The notes under the pieces are model-generated. The model worked only from the letters and a program-made list of their open reading frames with translations, was not told the origin of the DNA and did not search any database. This document shows positions 51,269-63,200 of a stretch of DNA of 64,000 bases, piece by piece (positions within the stretch are counted from its first letter, which is position 1; each line of letters opens with the position of its first letter). This DNA comes from Pterobdella sp. o SKG-2022 (taxonomy: Eukaryota > Annelida > Clitellata > Hirudinida > Piscicolidae): the NCBI GenBank assembly GCA_964035795.1, contig OZ038321.1, forward strand, positions 20,648,283 through 20,712,282, written 5' to 3'. The position numbers and the translations under genes are program-made.

Positions 51269-54200
51269 ATGGGTTTTTTGGCAAATAATAAATTAGCAAT
51301 CTTGATATTAGGGTTCGTTGTGTTGGTTTTTGGTACATTGGCTCTAACTATAGTTCTCTTAGCAAATAATAGTAGTAAATATAATGACAAATATAAGAAA
51401 AAAAACGATACCGGTTACATCCCAAAGCCCGATAAAGAGGATAAAAAACCAGATGAAACTATGCCCTACGTCGGGAAGTATGCGCACGCTGCTGTAGCCA
51501 GTGATAATGTTATGTGCTCGAAGCTTGGAAGGTTAGATTGAAGCAAGAGTTTTTTCAAAATTCGAATTTATAGTTTGTTTACTCTCTTCATTCAGTTCCG
51601 AAACTTTAAAAAATTAATTAGTTGTTCTGGACATTTAAAGAGGTACGAGAAATATTCAAAAGAAAGTTTTGGAAATTATTGGTGTTTTTGCACTTTTTTT
51701 TTCGGCTCTCTTTTTTTTAATATTTTCATTTTTCCTATTTTTTATTTTTTTTGGTGCCATCTTCATCTCCAATTTGATTTGATCTTTTTGATAAAAAGGC
51801 AAAAAATGTTTGATATGCCCATCAGAAATAATTGTAGAAATCAAATAAAAGAATGTTATCACCTCATGTCGTTTATTTATGAATACTTCAAAATTACATA
51901 AGTTTATTTTTGAAAAATAATAGTTGATTCATTTTAAAGTGTGATATACCTATATGCTAAAAAGCTAGACCTAGCCATAGTTTTGACAGCTGGTCCATCC
52001 ATTGAAAAAATTATCTCTAGTTAGACTGAAGATAATTGAAGTCAAGAGTAGAATCCTTATTGTAGAAATTATGTGATATTTTAATTATTTCAATTGAATT
52101 GAAAATTGTTTATAAATTAAAGTATTTGTGTTAAAATTGTGAGACATGAAGGTACTTTTCAACACCCCATGTAATGGGGAACTTGCTAAGAAAAGTTGCT
52201 AGTTATTTTTTATTGTCATATTAACTCAGCGATTATTGAAACTTTCTAAAAAACCTTTTGTCTATAAAGCTTTTTAAAATTTTATAGCATGAAGAATGCA
52301 AGTTTCAAGTCAAAAGATAAAGTCTCTAATCAAATTTTTGCAACTTATAGCTATAATCTTCTATATTTCGAAATTCGTAAAGATTTGAATAAATTTACAG
52401 AAATTTTCATTTTTTTGACATAAATTTGAAATAAGTTAAAGTTGAACGAGATATGATAATTCTGAAAAATAACAATGAAAACTCCGGTCCGTATAGCTCA
52501 GCTAGTAAAGCATTAGACTAATCATCTAGTTACCCGATCTGAATCCACGTGGGCCGACAATTAGCACCTGTTTCACGGTGTTTTCGCTACATTGAATTTG
52601 TATCAAGCGCTTTGATCTATAAGGAAAAGCGCTTAATAAATACCGCATTAAATTACATTGTAGATGTTATTGTACAGTGATTTTGTTACACGACCTGAAT
52701 TTCAACTGAAATTTTTCAATATTTTATTTTTGAAGAGCCAAACTTTATTTCAAAATTTCAAATAAACAAAAATATGTAGTCATTTAAGCTTTTCTATAAA
52801 TATATTTGTCATAATGACTTATAACTTCACTACAATTTTCCATGTTTTTATACAATATTTTCGATCAAATTCTAAAAATAAATTCTCGAGAAAATTCCAG
52901 AAATGATTATGAGACAAAATCTCTTATATTTCTTATGTAGTTGAAGTCAATAATTTGTTAAACATTTAAATAATTTTGCAGAGATATATTAAAGAAAAAC
53001 GGAACAGCCGTCGATGCAGCCATTGCAGTCCTGTATTGCGTTTGCACTTTTAACCTTCAGAGTTGTGGAGTTGGCGGTGGTTTCTTTATGACTGTTTATC
53101 AAAAGTGAGTTAAAAATTCTATAAAAATATACATAAAATTTTTTTAAACGGATTCAAAAAAGCAAAATCAAATTAATTTTCGAATGTTTAGCTTATATAT
53201 ATAAATTTAATTCACTAACTCCTTTCCTTACCACGGATACTTTTTACTAGAATGGTGTAAGAACGTTGTCTTGACTTGGAAACTAAAATTCTCAACATTT
53301 CTCTAACATTATTTATGTCTTTGACATTTTTTTTGATTTTCATTCTTTTTTTTGCCTTTTTCTCAATCCCTTTCCTTTCTCTTTTCACGGTCCTGTTTAC
53401 TGAGTTTCAGTAAAAACTGCAATGTTCGAGGCATGTACTTGAATGAACTTACATTAATATATCCGAGACTCTGTTAAAAGGAAACTGTTGAAATAGTGTA
53501 ATGCCGTACTACTACAGTCTTTATGTTCAATAATGATATATAGATCTTCACAGTGAAAGGCGGATTTTTGATGGTTCTTAAAACCTTTCCAATTTTTTGT
53601 CGTTTTGTGAATTTAAAACAATTAATAAACATATATTTTAATATATCAATAGCATTTGATATACAGACCCAAGGACGGAGCAGAAATGGTGATGAAGCAA
53701 ATAAGCGCCAGAGAAACGGCCCCAGCTGCTTCTACTCCCAACATGTACGACAATGCTTCCTCAACTAAAGGTTCTTTCATTTTTTTTGCGAAATTTAGCT
53801 ATAATTTTCAAAAATTTCACGGTTTTTTTTGTTTTTCGCACTATCGTTTACAGATGTGAACATTAGCTAATGTTTTATGATGAGGCTAAACTTATCGAAA
53901 GTTATAGCTGTTTTGTGCTCAACAACTGTGCCAGAATTTTTTCATAAATTGACGTAAAAAATTGTTGAATATTATTTATAGTACATTAAGATGTCTCTGA
54001 AAAATTGTTGCTGTAAATTTTCAAAAAATTTTGAGTTAAACGCTGTGTTGTAAGAGTATTTAGAATAAGTTAAAATTGTCGATACAACGCTGAAATAAAG
54101 TACAATGATTAAAATTTTCTTATACACTTCCTTAAAGGCGGCTTAGCTATAGGAGTTCCAGGTCAAGTACATGGATCTTACATGGCATGGAAAAAGTTTG

Positions 54201-57200
54201 GTAAAATGCCATGGAAAGATTTGATAACTCCTACTGTGCACTGGCTTAGAAATGGTTTTAAAATATATGATGCTCTGGGAAAAGCTATAGCTGAGTCTGA
54301 AACGGAAATAAGGAGTGATTCCGAATTTTCGTAAAATTCTATTTCTTATTAAATTCACCTTTTCGAAGCTTATTAAGTTTTGTTATTATGAAGCAAATTC
54401 TCAAATTTTTAGGAAATACTTTTTGAAACCCGACAACTCACTCATGAAAAAAGGAGATATGTTGAAATTGCCAAAAATGGCTGATTCACTCGAGAAGATC
54501 GCTAATAATCCTGAAAACTTTTATTCAGGAGCGTTTGCTCAAGATATAGCAGATGATATCAAGGATGCAAGTATGGGTTTTTGAAAATATATAACTGATA
54601 CGCTAAAAGTTATTTTAATGAATATTGAACCATTAATTGATGAACAGATGGGATTATAACCAGAGAAGATTTAGAAAAATACGAGTCTCATATGAAAGAT
54701 GCTTATAAGCAGAAAATACCTGGAGTCGGCCTTATCCTTAATACTATCTCACCACCAAGCAGTGGAGCTATTCTTGCTCTCATGCTTAAGATTATTGACC
54801 GTGAGTTGAAACACAAAGACATTATTAAGTTATTTTTTAGATTAGTGAGAGGAAAAATTTGTTATCATAAGTTTTATATATTTTTTACTCGTGTTTTCGA
54901 AATAATAGTTTTGAATAGGTATGGCTTGATTTTCAATGATTAAAAAATTGGTGGTTAAAAAACAGATATCAACTTGACACCTGGGTACTCAAGCACTATT
55001 AAAGAAAAAGGGGACGTTTATCAGATAATAGTCGAAGCAATGAAGTTTGGCTTTGCAGCAAGGACTTTCATTGGAGATGACAGATTTGTCAACAATTCTA
55101 AGGTATTTCGTGAATGTTTAAACTAAATGAAAGTTTTATAACCTTTCAAAAAACTAAAAGTAATTTTTCTAATATATACTCATATAATAGCTCTTAGAAG
55201 ATGTTTCAAATGCCGACTATATAAAAGATATAGTATCAAGAATTACCCTCAACACAACACATCTTATAGAGTATTATAACCCAGCTAACAAAAGCTCTCC
55301 TGGTGATAAGGGTACTTCTCATTTCTCTGTATTGGCTGCCGACGGATCAGCTGTTGGAGTTACCACTACTATTAACACAAGGTTGGTATATCTATACAAA
55401 TTAATATTTTTAAACAAAAAATAATATGAAATTCAATTTTATAGTGTTGAAATTATATAATTTTTTGTTAAAACATGAAGATTTGGATCCCATGTGATGG
55501 GCAAAAGAACAGGAATAATCTTCAACAATGAAATGGATGATTTTAGTCTACCAAATAGCAGAGTCTCCTACGGAGTTAATAACTTAATAGAGCCAGGTAG
55601 CATTTTATTAATGGATAAAAACGGCTGTGAAATTAAAAAGCCATATAATGAACATTATAATGGCGTTCACAGCAGAATTCCTTAGCTGAGTTCTCAATTA
55701 TGTAGGTAGAGATAAGTAAAACAAAACTTTATCGTCAGACCTTCGATTCTTTGAAGCTGCTTGACGCTTTTAATTATGCTTGAGAATTCGATAAACTTCC
55801 AAAAAGCTTTTTTTTAATTTATTATACAGTAAGCTTCCAAAAATCCAAACAAGTTAAAACCTGGAATTTTACAGATTTTTAAAGTCTTTTAAAGTGGAGG
55901 CTTATTTTATTATATTGTAACTCTTACAGAAGTAAATTTTTGCATCAAAATTTTAATTCTCAAACTAAAAATTTTCTTTTTCCAATGTTTTTTAATTTCA
56001 CAATGATTTTCATCGAAGTTGTTGAAAATTTATATTGGAATATAATTTCAGTTTTCATATTCCAACCAACATATGTGAGAACATTTCCTCGATTTCATTT
56101 TTAAGAAATATTATTGGAAAGTTGGATAAAATGTTTTCAGTTGAGAATAACAAAATATTCTCTGATTCAATAAGTTATAAGAAAATACCTTTACGCAAGA
56201 ACCCAAATAATTAAAATTTTTACTCACTGAATATTAAACAAATTGCTGCCTAATTTTGAAGTTTGCAAAAAACTTCATTAATTTTTTTATCGATTGTAGC
56301 GAAAGAATTCAAACTTTATTTTTTTTCTTCATAAGGTTGGTGACTCATATTATCTCTTTTCTGTTGAAAAAGTCCCTCTTTCGACCTTTTCCACAGCTTT
56401 CAATCATTACCCACATCCATCCAGTTGACCCCTACGTATTTTTCAACGAATCCACATATCTTGTTTTTGATCGGGCTCTTCTTTTATTTGCACGTGGTAA
56501 CTATTGAATCACTTTAAGTGATATCTAAAAATTTTGCCAAATGCCCTCTCTATCAATGTAGGTTCTCTGACAGTTTTTTGCTTGTCACAGATCTTTGTTT
56601 CTATACGAATCCAGATGCTTGTTAAAACATGCTCGCTACGTTTCTCCATGATTTCAATAAACATAAAAACTTTCTTATAAAATAGATATTTCTATTTATA
56701 CTGTTTCAAAAACTTCAAACGCTTTGATAGCAAACCTTAATTGAAAACTGTCTGTTATAAAACTCATGTGATGATAATACCAGTATCACAAACTTATTTC
56801 ATTTTAAATTCAAAAACTTTTTTGATTTTATTTTTCCCAAGTTTTAATTGAATATCTAGAACAATCTTATTTCATTTTTTTAGTACTTCACCTCTATAAT
56901 AATATACTACAATATATTTACTATCAAATTAAAAGGAAAACGACCTTTATCATCAATGGTTCCTTCGATTTACACCAATTACGGTGGTAAGACGAAGTTT
57001 GTCTTAGGGGGAGAAGGGGGTCCCACTATACTTACAGCTAACTTCTATGTTAGTACTTTTTGTGAATTTTAGGTTTTTTATGATTGAAATTGTTGGTTAA
57101 ACTTGGAACTCGAAAAAAATACTTCAAGCTATGAAAAATTAGTTTTTTATGTTGTTCATGCTAAGAAATAGTTTAATTAAAAGCTCGAAAGTTATTCTAA

Positions 57201-58551
57201 AAAAAGTTATAAAAATTCGATTTCATTAGTTGGATCAGTGAAAATGACTGATTCGAATCATTTTTTTTTTCGATTCTCAAAAGAATCAGACTCACAATAT
57301 TTCGAAAATTCCTTTTTGAACACTTAAAAATAGTTTTTAAATATCATTCGTACGTTCAAACCATTATTTTCATTAAAAGGCAATGGTTCACCGACTGTGG
57401 TTTGGTAATACCCTGGAAGAATCTATCGATATGCTTAGGTTACACCATCAGCTTATTCCAAATAGGATAGTGTATGAGAAAGGCTACAATCAGGTTTGCT
57501 CCATGTTTATTGATTAATTTTTTATCAATTTGTCCAATAGATGTTTGTTTTGAGTAGAATCCATATTATCTCTTTTTTTATTTTTCAAAAAAAGTAAATT
57601 TCCAAAAAGTTCAAAATAAAATATTATTTATTGTTGGAACACAATATTGAATTTCAAAGATCATCGTTCGCTGATAGGCTTTACCTTGCAACTTCTACAG
57701 ATTTCTGTTTTTAACTTTAAAGTCATAGAATCGTATTTCGTTACAGTTTTCAGTTTTTTCAAACCAGTGGAAAATACGTTTATGCTGGAATATTTACTTT
57801 TCCATGTTTTTAAACCTTATTTTTTTATTATCATTTTAACTCTATGCTATCTCTGAAACGCGCCGACCTCCAAACCTTTAATTGCTCTCAACTTTTTATC
57901 GTTTCCTTCCATTCTCATGTTAAATCTTTTTTCTCTTTTTTGGTCTTTTTTTTGAACATTCTATTTTTTCAATTCAATTTTTTTCTTCACCATATATTCT
58001 TCAAAATCTCCAAACCTTTTCTTCAAGCAGTTCGTAAAAAAGCGCTTTTGAACGATGCAAAAGCGCGCTAAATTCATTAATTATTACCATTACTATTCAA
58101 AGATTTCATTTGCGCATAATGGTAAAAAAATATATCAGATTATTAATTTTCATTTCATGAAAATTTTTGTTGTTCCCTTCACCAGTGTGTTCATGAACTT
58201 TTGGCTTATTCAATATTTTTGAGCTATTTTGTCTTAATCATTTTAGTCGAGGTACAAATTTAGTTTTTCAACCAAATAATGACAGTTTCATAGTTTTTAG
58301 TAAAAACAATGATTAGATAATATTACTCAAAAAACTTTTCGGTTTCTATAAATACCAAAACTAACCTACTTCAGCGGATTCTAAGTGAATTGAGACTCAA
58401 AGGCCACGAAGCAATTTCAACGCCGGAAAATTTTCCCATCTCAAAACTCCATGGCATTGAGAACAGGTGCGATCATTCAGATGAACCAAGTAAACCATGT
58501 ATAACTGCAGTGTCTGATAGAAGGAAAGGTGGCCAACCTGCCGGTTATTAA
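51269..58551 (+). CDS. Gamma-glutamyltransferase (glutathione hydrolase), intact copy
   Basis: A membrane-anchored ectoenzyme that removes the gamma-glutamyl group from glutathione. Exons are 51,269-51,531, 52,982-53,104, 53,667-53,770, 54,138-54,330, 54,413-54,570, 54,648-54,800, 54,966-55,102, 55,191-55,381, 55,481-55,596, 56,936-57,048, 57,380-57,493 and 58,375-58,551. They total 1,842 bases (613 aa plus TAA), with all phases agreeing. A type II anchor lies at residues 9-31 (LAILILGFVVLVFGTLALTI), followed by a Lys-rich stem. Family blocks: NGTAVDAAIAVLYCVCTFN, GVGGGFFMTVY, ISARETAPAAS with the substrate-binding Arg, GGLAIGVPGQVHGSYMAW, ISPPSSGAILALML and KGTSHFSVLAADGSAVGVT. The Thr of GTSHFS is the expected autoprocessing nucleophile starting the small subunit. 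NNEMDDFSLP, PLSSMVPSI, GGEGGPT (the oxyanion-hole Gly pair) and SDRRKGGQPAGY follow. All catalytic residues I can place are present. A degraded inverted paralogue lies downstream. Confidence 0.95.
52486..52660 (+). mobile_element. tRNA-derived SINE, copy 3 (GGT intron 1)
   Basis: The head GGTCCGTATAGCTCAGCTAG carries an A-box-like segment. CCCGATCTGAATCCACGTG corresponds to the B box. The body GACAATTAGCACCTGTTTCA and the AAGCGCTTTGATCTATAAGG / AAAAGCGC tail follow, ending GCATTAAATTACATTG. It lies in the same orientation as the host gene. Confidence 0.87.
53800..53998 (-). repeat. Foldback element, AGAGACAT family (GGT intron 3)
   Basis: The reverse complement starts AGAGACATCTTAATGTACT and contains ACGTCAATTTATGAAAAAAT, matching the start and arm of the copies at 6,263 and 18,139. 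The core has AGCTATAACTTTCGATAAG, like the foldbacks at 10.8 and 37.1 kb. Confidence 0.6.
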
Positions 58552-60225
58552 CTTGAAAGTGTGATATTAAAAAAGATATTATCTCTACCACTTTTCAATA
58601 TTTCGAATAGTTTTATAATTTATTTTGGACTTTTTATTGAGCTGTTCATCAAAATTCTATTGTTTGATAGGTTATAATCTCAAACGCATTTATTCAAAAA
58701 AGTTAATTTTGAAGATTCCACAATTTCTATTGATCATTTAGTTATTCTTATTAATTTTTTAAAAGTTTCAATATTGTTTTTAGCAATTGAATAAGCTTCG
58801 TTTTTCTCTGTTATTTTAGTCGCCAAAATTTTTCATCATCTCATTTGATATTGAATATCCAGTTGAAAGACAATTATAGTTAAAGTTTTTAAATTTTGTT
58901 TTGTACATCAATTCCAACGTATGAGGAGAATTTTGCAGTACACATTTTAAAATGAGTGTTTCGAGATAAAAGCTCCATACGATGAAATTAATGTGCAAAA
59001 TAAAAGTTCAAAAAACGTATGGAAAGAGCTTTTAAGTATACTTCATTAATTTTTGTTAGAATTAGTAAATATCAATTAATTCAGTTAAACTAACTTATTC
59101 TGTGAATCAAAAATACTACTAATAAAAATATTATGTTTATGATATTTTGAATTCGCAAAAAAATTCTTTCAACTAAAAGCTTTTCAAGTAAAAACAAAGG
59201 ATTCAGGTGATAAACACTTGTACCCAAGCAGTAGAGATTATTTTCAATGAGATTATTTTCGATAACATTCAACATTATCAGAGATTGTCAATATAATAAT
59301 TATCTAAAAAAACGCTCATTTCTGTACTTTAACTTCTTCGATTTTATTGATTATTTAAGTTATCGCAAATTTGAAAAAAAAAATTTAATTTTTAAATTTA
59401 TTTATTTCCAATTTAATAATTTTAATTTAATTTTAGTCCCTCTTGTTACAATCTAACTTTCGTTTTATAGTGCTATACTCAACATTTTATCATATAGGAA
59501 TTTCGCCCTTTAGCATAAACTATAGATCAATAAGTTAAAACGTTATTATACTTTTAAAATAATCTTGTATAACAACATAACTAGTCGAAAAAGCTCTTCG
59601 TTAAACAAGATACTACCGTAAAAAATAAGTGAGTGTGCTGATTGACAAAGGTGGACAGACTGAATTAGATTTTCAACGTTGAGAGATCACTTGACTATAT
59701 CAAAATTTTGTTTGCTTTTACACAAATCAGATTATTTGTTTTGATTTCTCTATAATTATATATGATCGAAATTGCTTTGTAACAATTATTAAGAGTATCT
59801 GACGCTTTTTAAACTTCCTAAAGGCTTCACGCATGGATGACTTCTACAAATTTTATTTAAGTTAAAAAACTTTTTTCATGTGGCACATTTGAAACCCATA
59901 AAGTTCACGTTAATTCAATAATTCTGTATTTTTTGTATACAAAAGGCTCTTTGGTGTGTTTAACAGTAGAAAAATAGTCGAAAAACAAACAGAAATTATC
60001 AAAAATGACTACACTATGACATTCAATAGAAAAGCTTTCTAGAATTTTGTAGTGAAAAAATTCTTGAAAATTTTTTAGACTTAATTCAAAGTTCTACGTT
60101 ACATATTTAAAAAAATTGGTATCAAAGTATTGGTTAATGTAGTTTTCACACTAAATTTCAATAAATTTCAACCTAAAAAACATTTTAACATTGGCATTTC
60201 TTCCCTAATTTTGTCTATAAAGTTT
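58552..60225. other. Intergenic region between the convergent GGT copies
   Basis: The 3' ends of the two GGT copies face each other over 1.7 kb. I see no gene, no long inverted repeat and no recognisable transposon. At 59,640-59,690 there is a weak echo of the 40.6 kb patch. Confidence 0.5.
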
Positions 60226-63200
60226 TCAAAAACCAGCAGATTGGCCACCTTTTCTCCAGTCTGAGATTGACGTTATGCAAAGTTGATCGTCTGATAGATT
60301 GCATCCGTTTTCAATTGCATTTATAACCGAAAAAGCAGAATTTTCAGTTGTCGCGTGTTTTTGAGTCTCAATTCGTTCAGAATCCACTATATAGAAAAGT
60401 GAATAAAAATAACATGAGTTAAAAAAAGCAAACCATAATCGATTCAGAAATTTAAATTTTTATTATTATTTAAGCTAAAAAACAATTTTTTCGACAAGCA
60501 AACCGGATTATAATTTTTTTCATAAGGAGCCTATTTGGAAAGAGTTTATGGTGAAATCTGGGCATATCAATGGATGCTTCCAGGGTATAATTAAGCCACA
60601 GACGATGAGACATAGCCTGTTTTTAAAAAAAAAATTTTCAGTTTTAAAATAAATTGTTTCAGCAGTCATTTCAAAGTTATAAGATCACAAAGTAGATGTA
60701 ACCTTAGTCTCTCAAAAAAAAATCAAAAAGTTTATTATGAATAATAATAATTAAAAACTTAGTTTCTGTATCAAAATGAAAAAATACTAGCATATAAGTT
60801 AGCAGAGAGGATTTGAGAACCACTAGAGGCTCCCATGATAAACCGCACATTGCTCTTGTCAACAGTGAATATAGAAGGTACCATTGACGATAAAGACCTT
60901 TTGCCTTGAACCATGAGGAAGTATTTTATTGTTTTGAATTCATTTAGCAATTTTCGTTCTACTTCAAAATTTTTATACTATCAATTCAAAACTATTTAAA
61001 TTTTATCAATGTATATTTTACAAAGCTTCACCTTTATTAATATTTGTAGTACATGGATCAATTTTGAACAGTTACCTGGTTGTATAAGGTTGTTAGTTTC
61101 ATAGTAAGTTCTGCCTGGCAAATCGAAATCATTCATTTGATTGTTGTATATTATGCCGGTTCTTTTGCCCATCACACCAGACCAAAATCTTAAGGATTGG
61201 AAAAAAAACAAGTAGCTAAAAAAATTTAAGCATATTAGGCTTCAGAGAATTTTGTTCTCTAGAAATTTCGAAACGAAAATTTTTTGATACATCTGTTAAA
61301 ACCTTTTGATTGTACGGTAGTCAGACGTAAACCTTAATCAGGTCTTCGCATACGAATTGAATGGTTTAACGTGCAATTAAAGGTATAACCTGAAATCAAA
61401 AGATGAAAAAGAAAAAATTTCTTGCAAAAATTCTCAAAATGAGCTAAGAGTTCAAAGCAAGCTGACTAGTATTTGCAGGAAATTGTAGCAAAGACATCTT
61501 TTGAGTGACCACAATGACAGCACTAAGCAAACCGTAGAAAAAATTGTGTAGAATGAATGCAAAAAAAAATGACATTTGTTCCATTTTTTTTAGACGAAAA
61601 ACGTGACATGGACTGTAGGAGAAAATTTCAAAGATTTTAAACGAGAAATTCTAATAATTTTTGCCAGCTTAGTTAAATCTAGCTATATGAAGTATTTTTG
61701 ATGTAAATTGATAAATTATGGCTTGAATTTGATGAGACATTTTCAAAAAACTTCTTTTTTGAACCAACTCTTATTTCAAATCATCTAATATTCTTTAAAT
61801 TTTATTCAACTTTTGTTATAAGTGTTAAAGTTACATAAATTGATGAATCTGTTTGAAATCAAATTCATACCATGAGCAGACGACCAACGGTGGCTAGATA
61901 AGATTTAAAATCAGTTTAGTTGTAAAATTATTATAATATAGCCTCAGTATCTTCTGATGTGTACATGTATATTTCGTTCAAACTTACTGAATTTGCAAAA
62001 TAATTATCGACATCACCAGGTTTAATACCTCATATTAATAGTAGCGGTAACTCCAACAGCTGATCGGTCGGCAGCCAATACAGAGAAATGAGAAGTACCC
62101 TTATCATCAAAAGAGCTTTTGTTAGCTGGATCTAATAGGATGTGTTGTGTCGAGGGTAATCCTTGATACTATTTCTCGTATATAGTCGGGGTTAGATATA
62201 TTTGCCAAAAGCTAGTTTCAAAATTTTTTAATTTTTTAACCTTCAAAGTACTTGGGCAAATTCATACATTGATATTTATGAACTTCAGAGTTATCGACAA
62301 ATCCCTCATCTCCTGTATGTGTTTTTGCAGCAAAACCAAATTTCATTGCTTCGACTAAGACGGTGCATGTTACCAATGTTTCTAATATTTTCCGACTGAT
62401 CGGCTTTTATGATGATCACTGTCGTGTTTAGAAAAGAGATGACTTTCAAAATGTATTTTCATATTGTATAAAAGTTTTGCTTCTTTTAATGGAAATGTAG
62501 ATTTGAAAATATTTTGCTTTAACAAATAATTTTAAGATCTTTGTTATATTCTTCATACATAAATATTTTGACAAATATTTTTAAAAGATTAAAACTCTTA
62601 TGTACAGAGTCATTAAAGATATTTCAATATTTTAGTAAAACGACTACATTAAGCTAAAACAGCAATAATTCAAATCAAACACTTGTCAATTGAAGAATAC
62701 AGCTTTTCAATAAATCAAAACCACATTATTGAGTATTGTATACAAAAATTACTTGATAATGTGAGTTCTACGGACAAAAAGATTCATGTTGCTTACGTAA
62801 TAAATGTATTTAATTTAAATTTGTTCGATATAAATCAGTAGTTACTGCAAATTATTTAAACACAACAGGTAATTTTATTAAGTTCAATGCTTTTCGTTAA
62901 CAAAGTAACATTATCAAGTGTGGTATTTGATATTATTACTTTGTTAATGAAAAGCTTTGTACTTAATAAAATTACCTTTAGTGTTCAAATAATTTGCAGT
63001 ATTTATTTTGGCTAAAGAAGATTATTAAATTAATAGTTGTTTGTCCATCGATATGAAAGTGGCACTCAATCATCACAGATGTGTGCGTATTATATTAATA
63101 TCAATCACTAAATGATCATGAACTCACGGTCAATAATCTTGAGCATGAGAGCAAAAATAGCTCCACTGCTTGGTGGTGAGATAGTATTAAAGGTGAAGCC

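Noticed and set aside
52486..52660. A functional tRNA gene
   Set aside because: The head is tRNA-like, but the anticodon stem and acceptor pairing are lost and the sequence continues into the SINE body shared with two other loci.
57647..58071. Phe/Leu-rich open frames in the plus strand
   Set aside because: They fall in the last intron of the intact GGT gene and reflect pyrimidine-rich sequence.
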